Shown: positions 39,850 to 49,893 of the stretch, piece by piece
Layout: each line of letters begins with the position of its first letter
Position numbering within the stretch: position 1 is the stretch's first letter
Assembly (NCBI GenBank): GCA_022822185.1
Contig: JAJECE010000061.1
Span: forward strand, 1-64,000
DNA length: 64,000 nucleotides
From: Rhodothermales bacterium
GTDB lineage: Bacteria; Bacteroidota; Rhodothermia; Rhodothermales; Bin80
Direction: 5' to 3'
Position numbers and translations under genes: made by a program
Notes under the pieces: model-generated
The model's input: only the letters and a program-made list of their open reading frames with translations
Told to the model about the DNA's origin: nothing
Databases searched by the model: none

Positions 39850-41918
39850 CGATCCGGCCTGTCCGGCTCTGCGAAAGAACGGAAATCGCCCCTTTGCCAT
39901 TCCCCGCTATCTGATCCGGCGGTTTATGGACTGCCTGTGCTGTGTATCCGGTTAACGGCGATACAGGTTCATGCGCAGGATAGGGAAGTGCGCGTAAGCG
40001 GAGAATTCTCTCAGAAGCGTATTCAGGAGCGGACGGCAAACTCCAAACAGAGCAGCATCATCGGTGTGTCTAGACACGGTGCACAGGTCGCTGCATCCGA
40101 AGCAGACTTGATGGCGTTGGTGAGCCTTTATAATTTTTCCGGAGGCATCTCCTGGTTTGATCAATCTGGGCGGCTCCGGAAGCCGGTCTCACAGTGCTAT
40201 GGGCTCGTATTGAATGAGCAGGGGCATGTTCTCTCAATTGATCTGAGCGGCAATGGACTGGTCGGGTTCATTCCACCCGGAATATGGACAATGGATAAGA
40301 TGGGAGTCCTAGATCTCTCGGAGAACCAATTGGATTTTCTGAGCACCGCGTCCATCGCCAACCTGACCTCACTGAAAGAATTGATTCTTTGGCGAACCGG
40401 CTCTCCGGCCTAATTCCTCCCGAACCAAGGCAAATGCCTGCACTGGAAAAATTGTCCCTCTTCCAGAACCGGTTAAGCTGGAAGATCCCTCCGGAATTAG
40501 GGGCAATGAAGACACTGAAACAACTGTACCTTGATTTCAACGGGCTGGAGAGGGCAGGATCCCTGCTGAATCAGGAGAGATTCCAGGGCTCACGGAATTG
40601 TTTCTGGATGCAAATAACCTGACCGGGAGACTCCCGGTGAAACTGACGCAGTTACGCTCCCTCGTCTCACTTTTTGCCGGGTTTAATCATTTGGACGGCC
40701 CGGTTCCGGCAGAGTTGACAGCACTGGAGAATTTGTCTCTGGAGGGGAATCAGCATACCGGCCATATCCCGGCGGAACTTGCCATGACCGGAAATCTGAC
40801 CAAATTACATCTCGCACATAATCGACTCACGGGCCCCATTTCGTAAGGATTTGCTCGATTGTTTTTGCTGACTACCCTGGATTTAGAGGAAAATCAGTTG
40901 ACGGGAAGCCTGCCTGCAGATATAGGAGACAGCCGAAATATGCGATACCTGAATCTCTCCCGTAATCAACTCAAAGGACCGGTCAATTCACTGCCGCGCA
41001 CATTAGATGAGCTCCATTTACGCCAGAATCAACTGACCGGCACGTTTTCCGCTGTCGTTGGTCCCCTCACATCGCTCCGCAAAATTGATCTTCGGGGAAA
41101 TTCCTTTTCGGGAACCCTTGAAGGTGTGTACAGCCATCAGAGACTGGTTGAAATTCGGCTAAGCAATAACCGGTTTACCGGCGCATTTTCACCCGCGCAC
41201 AGGACAATGTACTATCGGGAGCATCTGGATATTGCTCATAACAAACTCCGCGAAATCAGGCAGCTCACCGAATGGGAATTTTGGGATACGATCCAGGTTT
41301 CGGGGAATCAGTTTGACTTTACAGATCTGCTGCCGAATGCCGGACTGATCCATCGCGGCTTATTTTCGTATGCACCGCAGGATTCTTTAGTCACCCGGGT
41401 AACAGGAAATGGAACCGAAAGAATGTTCAGCGCAGCCGATTCGGCGGCTGGAAATACCTACCCATGGTATCGGAACGGAAACGCCCTGAATGGCGCAAAT
41501 TCAGCCTCCGTACGTATCAGCATCCATGAACCCGTCGCGGAGTATTACCGTAAGATAACCAACGATATGCTGCCAATGTCTGACGCTCACCAGCACGGTC
41601 AAGTCAACCGATGCCATCTCTGCAGGTAACGATTATTTGCCGGAGAAAATCGAAAGGATCACCGTTGGTCAGAATTCCCCCAACCCTTTTCAAACAGAAA
41701 CCGTCATCCCGATCGTAATGCACCAGCCTAGCCGGCTGAAAACCATAATTTGCGATGATATGACCGGCCGGGAGACATTCACGCTCGTTCAGCGTATCAT
41801 GAGCGCGGGTAAGCATGTCATACCGGTTCCCGCCGCCGGACTCACTTCGGGAATTTATCGCTATGTGGTTGATGTCGGGGGAGACCAGATTGTGCATTCC
41901 ATGGTGCTCATCCAATAG
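39850..41918 (+). pseudogene. Leucine-rich-repeat surface protein with T9SS type A C-terminal sorting domain, disrupted by frameshifts and an in-frame stop
   Basis: Successive ORFs in different frames (ending 40413, 40622, 40846, 41629, 41918) read as one LRR protein: LSIDLSGNGLVGFIPPGIW / NRLSGLIPPEPRQMPALEKLSLFQNRL / LFLDANNLTGRLPVKLTQLRSL / LTTLDLEENQLTGSLPADIG / VGQNSPNPFQTETVIPI...GIYRYVVDVGGDQIVHSMVLIQ. The 5' boundary is uncertain. Confidence 0.85.
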
Positions 41919-41971
41919 CCAAAATAACTTCCAGAAGAATCCACTGATCCATTCCAGACTAATTTGATCTC

Positions 41972-43588
41972 ATGTTCTCAAGACGATCTTTTTTGCAGTT
42001 ATCCAGCGGGGGGTTGCTGGCATTGTCCCAGTTTCATCGTGAATGGGAGGCGGATATTGCGATCATTGGGGGGGGAACCGGGGGATGTGCGGCGGCACTG
42101 GCCGCGCTGAAAATGAATCAAACCGTGATTCTCACCGAAGAGACTGACTGGATCGGCGGGCAGTTCACGCAGCAGGGAGTCCCGCCGGATGAGCACCAAT
42201 GGATTGAAGAACATGGCGCGAATGCAAGCTACCTCGCCTTTCGAAGCGAAATACGAAACTACTACCAGAGGCATTACCCTCTGCGCAACCCTGGCGCAGA
42301 GCTTCTCAATCCAGGCACCTGCGGGGTTTCGAGACTCTGCCACGAACCCCGGGCCGCACTTGCGATCCTGAACAACTGGTTTGCGCCTTATTTGAGTAGC
42401 GGACAACTCCGAATCATGCTCAATACCCGGCCCGCTTCTGCAGAGGTCTCCGGCGACCGGATTCAGGCAGTTCATGTATCGCCCATGGCGGGGGTCATCC
42501 GGGCAAAGTATTTTATTGATGCAACAGAGGATGGGCTGCTGCTTGAACTCTCGCAGACGGAATACGTGACCGGGGCAGAACCGGATACGGGTGAACTGCA
42601 TGCATCTCCGCGGCCCGGTCCCCAGAATATGCAGGCTCCGACATGGTGCTTTGCAATGGATTACCGGCCGGGGGAAGATCATACCATTGAGCGGCCCGCT
42701 TCCTACGGGTACTGGCGGGATTATATCCCTCCAATTGATCCTCCATGGCCGGGAAAACTCTTCAGTCTGACCTATAGCCATCCCATTACACTGGAGCCGA
42801 GGACGGCATCGTTTGATCCCCGTCCAGAAGCCGTCACCGAAAATTTCAATCTATGGGTCTATCGCAGACTCATTGATCCGGCATTATTCCCATCTGGCAC
42901 CTACGCAGGGGGAATTTCCCTAGTGAATTGGCCTCAGAATGATTATATTGAAGGCAATCTCTTTGGTACACCGGACAGCGACCTGCACCGGCAGGCCGCA
43001 CATGATCTCAGTCTGTCATTCTTTTATTGGCTTCAGACGGAGATTCCCCGGGAGGATGGGGGTCAGGGCTGGCCTGGACTCCGGTTACGGGGAGATGTGA
43101 TGGGGACAACAGATGGGCTTGCCAAAGCACCCTACTTGCGGGAATCCAGAAGGATTCAGGCCGAGTTCACCGTCGCCGAGGATCATGTCGGAGCAGAAGC
43201 CAGAGAGGGGAGCAGTCGGGCAGAATCCTTTCACGATTCCATCGGAGTGGGAAGCTATCGGATAGATTTACATCCGTCCACCGGAGGAGATAATTATATT
43301 GATGTCGCCTCGCTGCCCTTCGAGATTCCACTGGGCGCATTAATTCCGGTCCGTATGGAAAACCTGCTGCCGGCAGCAAAAAATATCGGTGCGACGCATA
43401 TAACCGGTGGATGCTACCGCCTCCATCCGGTTGAGTGGGGGATTGGGGAAGCCGCGGGTGCCCTTGCGGCCTGGTCGATTTTACAATCCACCACACCCAG
43501 AACAGTGCGTACCCGTCATTTGAGCGAGTTCCAGGACTTACTGGCCGGTCAGGGGGTGCAGCTTCGATGGCCCGAATCCATCTACTAA
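41972..43588 (+). CDS. FAD-dependent oxidoreductase (FAD_oxidored family)
   Basis: SRRSFLQLSSGG N-term; DIAIIGGGTGGCAAALAALKMNQTVILTEETDWIGGQFTQQGVPPDEHQWIE; YFIDATEDGLLLEL; IGATHITGGCYRLHPVEWGIGEAAGALAAW. Confidence 0.9.
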   Translation: MFSRRSFLQLSSGGLLALSQFHREWEADIAIIGGGTGGCAAALAALKMNQTVILTEETDWIGGQFTQQGVPPDEHQWIEEHGANASYLAFRSEIRNYYQRHYPLRNPGAELLNPGTCGVSRLCHEPRAALAILNNWFAPYLSSGQLRIMLNTRPASAEVSGDRIQAVHVSPMAGVIRAKYFIDATEDGLLLELSQTEYVTGAEPDTGELHASPRPGPQNMQAPTWCFAMDYRPGEDHTIERPASYGYWRDYIPPIDPPWPGKLFSLTYSHPITLEPRTASFDPRPEAVTENFNLWVYRRLIDPALFPSGTYAGGISLVNWPQNDYIEGNLFGTPDSDLHRQAAHDLSLSFFYWLQTEIPREDGGQGWPGLRLRGDVMGTTDGLAKAPYLRESRRIQAEFTVAEDHVGAEAREGSSRAESFHDSIGVGSYRIDLHPSTGGDNYIDVASLPFEIPLGALIPVRMENLLPAAKNIGATHITGGCYRLHPVEWGIGEAAGALAAWSILQSTTPRTVRTRHLSEFQDLLAGQGVQLRWPESIY

Positions 43589-43592
43589 AGGC

Positions 43593-46262
43593 ATGGCGCG
43601 TCTGCGTACCCGCTATATACGATTGCCAAAACAGCAGCGACGGCTGGTCGCGGTGCTGTTGGGGGGCTTTGCAGTTCTCCTGGTGAATAGCCTGTTCCTG
43701 TATTTGGTAGAGGGATCCACGGCGCTGCTCTATATGAGCAATGTGCTCCTGCATATTGGTCTGGGAACTCTTTTTGTGCTTCCCTCCGCGGTATTCCTGA
43801 TGCTGCACCTGTCCAAGATGCCCCTGCGCAGTAACTGGAAAGCGACTCTGGCAGGAACCGTTACCGGCACGTCGCTCGTTACGCTTCTGTCCAGCGGATT
43901 TGGTCTGGTTTTTCTGGGCTCCACCTGGGCGGGCGGCGCACTCCTGTACGTTCATGTGATTTCTGTCGTCTCGTCCATCGTTGGATTTGTGATCCATATT
44001 TCCCTGAAAGAAGGGATCCGGTACCGATTCCTTGAATGGGGGCAGGCATTTCGTTCCGGGGGGATCCATCTATGGCGCCATCCACTGTCGCTGACCCTGG
44101 TCGTCGGACTGGCGGTGACGTTTCTGGTGGGTCTGTTGCCCTGGCTGCAGGGCAGTGGTTCCATCTATGTGGAAGAAACCGGCGAGAACCCCCTGGCCGC
44201 GTCTCAGGCAATCCTGGCCCATGAGGAATACTTGAGTGAGGAGGATTTAGGGCGGTCGGAGTCCTGTGGACAGGCGGGATGCCATCCGGATGTGGTGGCA
44301 CAATGGGAGGCATCCGTGCACCGGTTCTCATCCTTCAATAACCCCTACTATCTGAAGAGTATTGAAGCATTAATTGAGCGGGGCGGCAATGATCCTGCCC
44401 GGTGGTGTGCGTCATGCCATGATCCCCTGGTCCTCTTTACTGGACGGTTAACGGATGAACAGATTCTGGATTTTGAGCATCCGACCTCGCAGGCGGGGAT
44501 TACCTGTTTTTCCTGTCATGCAATTGAGGCACTGCGAGATGTCAGGGGCAATGGCCGATATGTCATCTCTTCGCCGGATGAATATCCGTTTGCCCGGGCT
44601 GAGGATGATACCCGCCAGTGGATTCATAATACGCTGGTCCGTGCAAATCCGGGCCCGCACCGGGAGGCGATGCTGAAGCCGGTTCATCAGACCATGGAAT
44701 TCTGCGGCACCTGTCATAAGGTCGGCCTGCCCCCTGAAGTCAATAATTACCGATGGAAACGCGGGCAGAATGAATATGATGCCTGGCAAAGCAGTGGCAC
44801 AAGCGGGAACACCGTTCGTTCCTTTTACCTGCCGGAATCACCGCTTTCCTGTATTGACTGCCATATGCCAAGAGTACGTTCAGATGATCAGGGGGGCCTG
44901 GATGGATTCATTCGCAGTCATACATTTGCGGCGGCAAATACAGCAATCCCTTCCATTAAGGGATATCCCGATCAGGTTGAAGAGGTGCAGGAAGTGCTCC
45001 AGTCATCTGCATCGGTAGATATTTTTTCGGTGACGGTGGATGGCCGGATCTATGGCCCGGATGAAGTGATGCCGCTCCTGCGGGCAGGTGCAGAGGTGGA
45101 GGTGAGTGTAGTGGTACGCAATCGGCGTGTCGGGCATTTGCTTCCCGGAGGGACGAACGACTCCAATGAGATGTGGCTGGAGTTTGCCGCAAAGGATTCA
45201 TCCGGGCGCAGGATCCTCATCTCCGGTGATCTGGATGCAGATGGGCAGGTCGATTCCACCGCCCATTTCTGGGGAGCCGTACAGGTGGATCGTGCCAGTC
45301 AGCCCATTAACCGGCGGAATGCTCAGGACTGGATTGCGACCATCTATGCCCGTATGATCGGGCCGGGCACCGCACATACGGTACATTATGGGTTCCGCGT
45401 ACCGCCTGGCACCATGATCCATACGCTGTCGGCCCGGCTGTATCACCGCAAATTCAAGTGGTACTTCCATAACTGGACCTTCCGGGGCCGTGTAGCCCCC
45501 GGCCAGCCGGATTCTCTTGCACGCAAAGAGGTAGATCTGCGAAAATGGGAACTAGGGCCCGGTGAAGCACCCGAAATCCCGATTACGCTCATGGCCTCCG
45601 CCAGGCGGTCCGAAGGCGTGCAGCCCGATACGACCTACGACACCTGGGAGCGCTGGAATGATTATGGGATCGGGCTGTTTCTTGAAGGCGATACGCGCGG
45701 AGCACTGGAGGCATTTGGAGAGGTTTCCGTAATTGCTCCTGAAAGCCCGGAAGGGCCCATCAATCTGGCACGGGTATATCTTGCGGAGGGTAGCCTGGAA
45801 GCCGCAGAAACCCGGCTTGAGGAAGCCGAAATGCGTGCACCCGGTTACCTCAAGACCGCGTATTTTCGAGGGGAGGTCCTGCGGGGGTATGGGGAATATG
45901 ATGCGGCCATCACAGAATGGCTGAAGGTATATGAGACGTATCCGAACGACCGCGTACTGCTGCTTGCCATCGCCCGCATGCACTACCTGATGGAACGGTA
46001 TGAAGAGGCGCTCACATGGATTGACCACGTACTGAACATTGATCCGGAGGATCTGGGCGGCTTGTATAACCGGATGCTCACGCTCGGCGCACTGCAGCGG
46101 ACAGAAGAACTTCAGGAGGCACAGCGATTGTATGAATTCCACAAAGAAGACGAGACAGCACTTGCTGTCACCGGCCCTTATAAGCAGCGTCACCCGTCAG
46201 ACAATATGATGGCACAGCCCATTCACCGGCACCGCTTACGGCCCGCCGGATATCAGCCCTGA
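43593..46262 (+). CDS. Membrane-anchored multiheme cytochrome c with C-terminal TPR domain
   Basis: N-terminal TM bundle; heme-binding motifs CGQAGCH, CASCH, CFSCH, CGTCH, CIDCH; C-terminal TPR (GPINLARVYLAEGSLEAAETRLEEAEMRAPGYLKTAYFRGEVLRGYGEYDAAITEW). Confidence 0.9.
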   Translation: MARLRTRYIRLPKQQRRLVAVLLGGFAVLLVNSLFLYLVEGSTALLYMSNVLLHIGLGTLFVLPSAVFLMLHLSKMPLRSNWKATLAGTVTGTSLVTLLSSGFGLVFLGSTWAGGALLYVHVISVVSSIVGFVIHISLKEGIRYRFLEWGQAFRSGGIHLWRHPLSLTLVVGLAVTFLVGLLPWLQGSGSIYVEETGENPLAASQAILAHEEYLSEEDLGRSESCGQAGCHPDVVAQWEASVHRFSSFNNPYYLKSIEALIERGGNDPARWCASCHDPLVLFTGRLTDEQILDFEHPTSQAGITCFSCHAIEALRDVRGNGRYVISSPDEYPFARAEDDTRQWIHNTLVRANPGPHREAMLKPVHQTMEFCGTCHKVGLPPEVNNYRWKRGQNEYDAWQSSGTSGNTVRSFYLPESPLSCIDCHMPRVRSDDQGGLDGFIRSHTFAAANTAIPSIKGYPDQVEEVQEVLQSSASVDIFSVTVDGRIYGPDEVMPLLRAGAEVEVSVVVRNRRVGHLLPGGTNDSNEMWLEFAAKDSSGRRILISGDLDADGQVDSTAHFWGAVQVDRASQPINRRNAQDWIATIYARMIGPGTAHTVHYGFRVPPGTMIHTLSARLYHRKFKWYFHNWTFRGRVAPGQPDSLARKEVDLRKWELGPGEAPEIPITLMASARRSEGVQPDTTYDTWERWNDYGIGLFLEGDTRGALEAFGEVSVIAPESPEGPINLARVYLAEGSLEAAETRLEEAEMRAPGYLKTAYFRGEVLRGYGEYDAAITEWLKVYETYPNDRVLLLAIARMHYLMERYEEALTWIDHVLNIDPEDLGGLYNRMLTLGALQRTEELQEAQRLYEFHKEDETALAVTGPYKQRHPSDNMMAQPIHRHRLRPAGYQP

Positions 46263-47551
46263 TTCGGGGTGGAAAATTCGTCGTACTGCTCCCGCCGGAT
46301 ATCAATCCCGCACCGGCTGAACTTGGATTCCAGTTTCTCGTATCCCCGGTCTAAATGATAGATCCGGCCGACATGCGTGGTTCCGCCGGCCACCAATCCT
46401 GCAAGAACCAGCGATACGCTCGCACGTAAATCCGTACTCATCACGCGTGCACCGGTCAGCCGGGCACCTCCGTTGACGGTGACCTGATTCCCGTTTACGG
46501 AAGCTTGCAGCCCCATGCGGGCCAGTTCAGGAATGTGATTGAACCGATCTCCGTACACCTGATCGGTTACGGTGGCTTTGCCGTGTGCACAGGCCAGAAG
46601 CACCGTCCACTGTGCCTGCAGATCGGTCGGGAATCCAGGATAGATTGCGGTGGTAATGGAGACAGGGTTTACGGCTTCCGGCGGCGTTACGATCACTGAA
46701 CCATTTTCAATGACATATTCCGCGCCGGTCTTTTGGAATGCCTCCAGAAAATCATCTCCTAGATGGTCCGGCCGGGTGCGAGTCAGATGTACGGGCTCGC
46801 CGGGTGTACCGGCGATTGCGGCAGCAATCATAAAGGTCCCCAGTTCAATGCGATCCGGGCAGTTACTGTAGTCAACGGCCTGCAATTCGCGGACCCCCTC
46901 CACCTCAATTGTCCGTGTTCCGATGCCGCTTAGTTTTGCTCCCATAGCCTGGAGCATTTCACAAAAGACGATCACATCCGGCTCAATGGCAGCATTCTCA
47001 ATGCGACTGCCGCCGCTGCCCACGCTGGCCGCCAGAAGCAGGTTGATGGTTGCACCGACGCTGGAGGGCTCAAACCGATAGGACCCGCCCGGCAGTCCCC
47101 CGTGCGGGAGTCTGGCGACCACATACCCTTCATCCAGATCAATGGTGGCCCCCAGCGCCTTCAATCCTTCCAGATGCAGATTCACCGGGCGGGGCCCCCA
47201 GGCACATCCCCCCGGCAGGGAGACGCGTGCCTGGCCGCAGCGACCAAGGAGCGCCCCCAGCATATAGAACGATGCCCGCATTTTCTTGACCAGTTCATAC
47301 GGTGCCTCGGGGAAGCCGATCCGGCTTGCGTCAATCTGGAGACCGCGGCCTTTACGTTCCACCGAAGCACCCGTAATTCGGAGCACATGAGAAAAGGTGG
47401 TAATGTCACGCAGATGCGGGATATGATCCAGATGTGTGACTCCGCGGGGCAGGATTGCAGCAGCCATGAGCGGCAAGGCAGCATTCTTGGACGCGCTGAC
47501 AGGGAGCGTACCGCAAAGCGGCGGTCCTCCGTGAATGACAAGTTTTTCCAT
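46253..47551 (-). CDS. murA: UDP-N-acetylglucosamine 1-carboxyvinyltransferase
   Basis: LVIHGGPPLCGTLPVSASKNAALPLMAAAIL, GGCAWGPRPVNLHLEGLKALGA, GFPTDLQAQWTVLLACA, VMSTDLRASVSLVLAGLVAGG. Confidence 0.95.
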   Translation of the reverse strand: MEKLVIHGGPPLCGTLPVSASKNAALPLMAAAILPRGVTHLDHIPHLRDITTFSHVLRITGASVERKGRGLQIDASRIGFPEAPYELVKKMRASFYMLGALLGRCGQARVSLPGGCAWGPRPVNLHLEGLKALGATIDLDEGYVVARLPHGGLPGGSYRFEPSSVGATINLLLAASVGSGGSRIENAAIEPDVIVFCEMLQAMGAKLSGIGTRTIEVEGVRELQAVDYSNCPDRIELGTFMIAAAIAGTPGEPVHLTRTRPDHLGDDFLEAFQKTGAEYVIENGSVIVTPPEAVNPVSITTAIYPGFPTDLQAQWTVLLACAHGKATVTDQVYGDRFNHIPELARMGLQASVNGNQVTVNGGARLTGARVMSTDLRASVSLVLAGLVAGGTTHVGRIYHLDRGYEKLESKFSRCGIDIRREQYDEFSTPNQG

Positions 47552-48009
47552 AATCAGTCAGAATTTTTCGTGCGGCAACATCCTAGGTGGAGGTACGCCG
47601 CCTTGCGTCAAATTGTACGCTCAGAATGTCCGGTGAAATGACCGTCTCAGCAGGATTCGCAGCATCTTCACGGGATATTTCCGCGTGCACATCCGTTACA
47701 GTCCATATCGGGGAATTGGTTCCGATTCGGTATTCATTCCAAATTCTCCCGTTCAACGCTGCATAAAGCAATTGAGTGCACATTCGGGGCGCATTTTATT
47801 GAAGTCGGATACGATGGCATTTGAATCGAATTCTCGGTTCGTCGTAAAATGGAGAATGGCCATCCGGCCGAATAGAAGACATTCGCCGGATGAACCTGAC
47901 TTTCAGTCAATCGGTGCGAACCGTGCAGACATTTCCCGGGTGGACCAAATATGTTGAGATACGATGGGTGCACATTTTGTAATGGGCTCATTGAGCAACT
48001 GATCCAACA

Positions 48010-49191
48010 ATGAAGCGAAGTGATCCCCAACCTCCGCCCGTCTATATGGACTATGCGGCGACGACCCCTCTGGATCCCGCGGTCATGGCCGCGATGCAAC
48101 CGTATTATACGCACAATTTTGGCAATGCATCTTCGGTACATTCTCTCGGCAGATCTGTGCGAGGTGCCATTGAGGAGAGTCGTGAGAGGATTGCCGCATA
48201 TCTCCATGCAAAACCGGAAGAAATTATCTTCACCAGCGGGGCCACCGAAGCGAATAACCTCGCATGCAATCTCTTAGGGACCCAAGAACATCTGATCACA
48301 TCCAGTATTGAACATAAAGCGGTCCTGGAACCCGTGAAAGTACTGGAGGCCTGTGGAGTTCAGGTAACTCGTCTTGTGCCTGATCCAGAAACAGGATCCC
48401 TGACGCGGTGCCAGATTGCTGATGCCGTCTGCCCGGATACGCGCATGATCTCGGTCATGTATGTGAATAACGAAACCGGTGCGGTGACACCGCTGGAAGA
48501 GATCTCCACGCTCCGTGATGAGCATGACCTCCTTCTGCATACCGATGCAGCACAGGCGGCAGCATGGCTGCCGCTCAATGTGGATCAACTCGGAGTGGAC
48601 CTGATGTCCCTTTCGGCCCACAAGATGTATGGCCCCAAAGGGGCGGGGCTCCTTTATGTCCGGGACCGTGTACAACTCATCCCGCAGATTCTTGGCGGCT
48701 CCCAGGAGCGGGGGCGCAGAGGGGGGACTGAAAATGTTGCCGCCGTCATTGGAATGGCAGCGGCCATGGGCCTGATTGAAAAAAACAGGGATACACATGC
48801 AGCTCGCATCCGGCAATTCCGGCAGGATCTGCAGGCGCAGCTGCTTGCTGCGATTGGAGATCAACTGGTCATCAGCACACCGGCCAATGCCGCGCCTCAC
48901 ATCCTCAGTGTTGCATTCAAGCCGGCAAATGGACATCCAATGGATGGGGAGATGCTGCTTCTGAATATGGATTTAGAAGGTGTTTATGCCTCTGCCGGTT
49001 CTGCCTGCACCAGCGGGGCAATTACCCCAAGCCATGTCCTGCTTGAACTGGGCATCCCTGAAGTTACTGCCCGCGCATCATTACGGCTTTCACTTGGCCG
49101 TCCAACCGGTGCAGAGGATATCCGCAGGACCGTGGAGTGTATTGATAAGGTGGTAAAACACATGCAGGCACGGAGACAGCATGAAGGGTGA
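48010..49191 (+). CDS. Cysteine desulfurase (NifS/IscS family)
   Basis: VYMDYAATTPLDPAVMAAMQPYY, FTSGATEANNLA, LSAHKMYGPKGAGLLYVRD, RRGGTENVAAVIGMAAAM, SACTSGAITPSHVLLELGI. Confidence 0.95.
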   Translation: MKRSDPQPPPVYMDYAATTPLDPAVMAAMQPYYTHNFGNASSVHSLGRSVRGAIEESRERIAAYLHAKPEEIIFTSGATEANNLACNLLGTQEHLITSSIEHKAVLEPVKVLEACGVQVTRLVPDPETGSLTRCQIADAVCPDTRMISVMYVNNETGAVTPLEEISTLRDEHDLLLHTDAAQAAAWLPLNVDQLGVDLMSLSAHKMYGPKGAGLLYVRDRVQLIPQILGGSQERGRRGGTENVAAVIGMAAAMGLIEKNRDTHAARIRQFRQDLQAQLLAAIGDQLVISTPANAAPHILSVAFKPANGHPMDGEMLLLNMDLEGVYASAGSACTSGAITPSHVLLELGIPEVTARASLRLSLGRPTGAEDIRRTVECIDKVVKHMQARRQHEG

Positions 49192-49834
49192 GGCGCTGAT
49201 TGTCTTTGCCCGGTCTCCCCGTTCCGGTCCGGTAAAATCCAGGCTGACCAGACTGATCTCAGGGGAAGAGGCAGCCGAACTCTATCAGATGTTTCTGATG
49301 GACAGTCTGGAGCAGTATGCATCTCTGAATGTAGCGGTGCGCCTCTATATGTCAGACGGCATCCCTCCCGATGTGCCTGTTTATGAGGCAACGATCCATC
49401 AACAGCGCGGAGACAGACTCGGGCCGCGTATGCAGCATGCTTTCCAGGAGACCGCCGAAGCGGGATACCGGCAAATGATCATTATCGGAACGGATCATCC
49501 GACCCTGCCGGATGCATTTCTTTGTGATGCGTTTCAGGCGTTATCCAGTCCGCCGGCGGTGTGCATTGGTCCTGCAGAGGACGGGGGGTATTATCTTTTA
49601 GGGATGAATCCACTGATTAACGGCTTATTTGACGGGATGACCTACAGCCGGCCGGATGTTTTTGAGCAGACCTTGATGCGGATGTATCAATCCGGGGCGA
49701 ACGTCGTTCAATTGCCGAGGTGGTACGATGTGGATACACCGGATGACCTGCGCCGGCTGGCTTCAGACGAAAAAATCGTGCCGGTGAATACGCTGAATAT
49801 TCTAAAGCAGTTGAAAGCAAAATACGACATCTAA
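49181..49834 (+). CDS. TIGR04282/DUF2064-type glycosyltransferase
   Basis: LIVFARSPRSGPVKSRLTRLISGEEAAELYQMFL, GDRLGPRMQHAFQ, IIIGTDHPTLPDAFL, IGPAEDGGYYLLGMN; overlaps the cysteine desulfurase end. Confidence 0.9.
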   Translation: MKGEALIVFARSPRSGPVKSRLTRLISGEEAAELYQMFLMDSLEQYASLNVAVRLYMSDGIPPDVPVYEATIHQQRGDRLGPRMQHAFQETAEAGYRQMIIIGTDHPTLPDAFLCDAFQALSSPPAVCIGPAEDGGYYLLGMNPLINGLFDGMTYSRPDVFEQTLMRMYQSGANVVQLPRWYDVDTPDDLRRLASDEKIVPVNTLNILKQLKAKYDI

Positions 49835-49893
49835 GTGCTTGACGGCTTAAATGCAGATGCAGCAATCTAAACATAAACGATCCGCTCTGATCC

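Noticed and set aside
43167-44069. 300-aa minus-strand ORF antisense to the FAD oxidoreductase/cytochrome junction
   Set aside because: Shadow ORF with atypical composition opposite two well-supported genes.
47552-48009. Possible small genes or ncRNA between murA and the cysteine desulfurase
   Set aside because: Short overlapping ORFs on both strands with no family signal and no clear structured-RNA motif; nothing supportable by eye.
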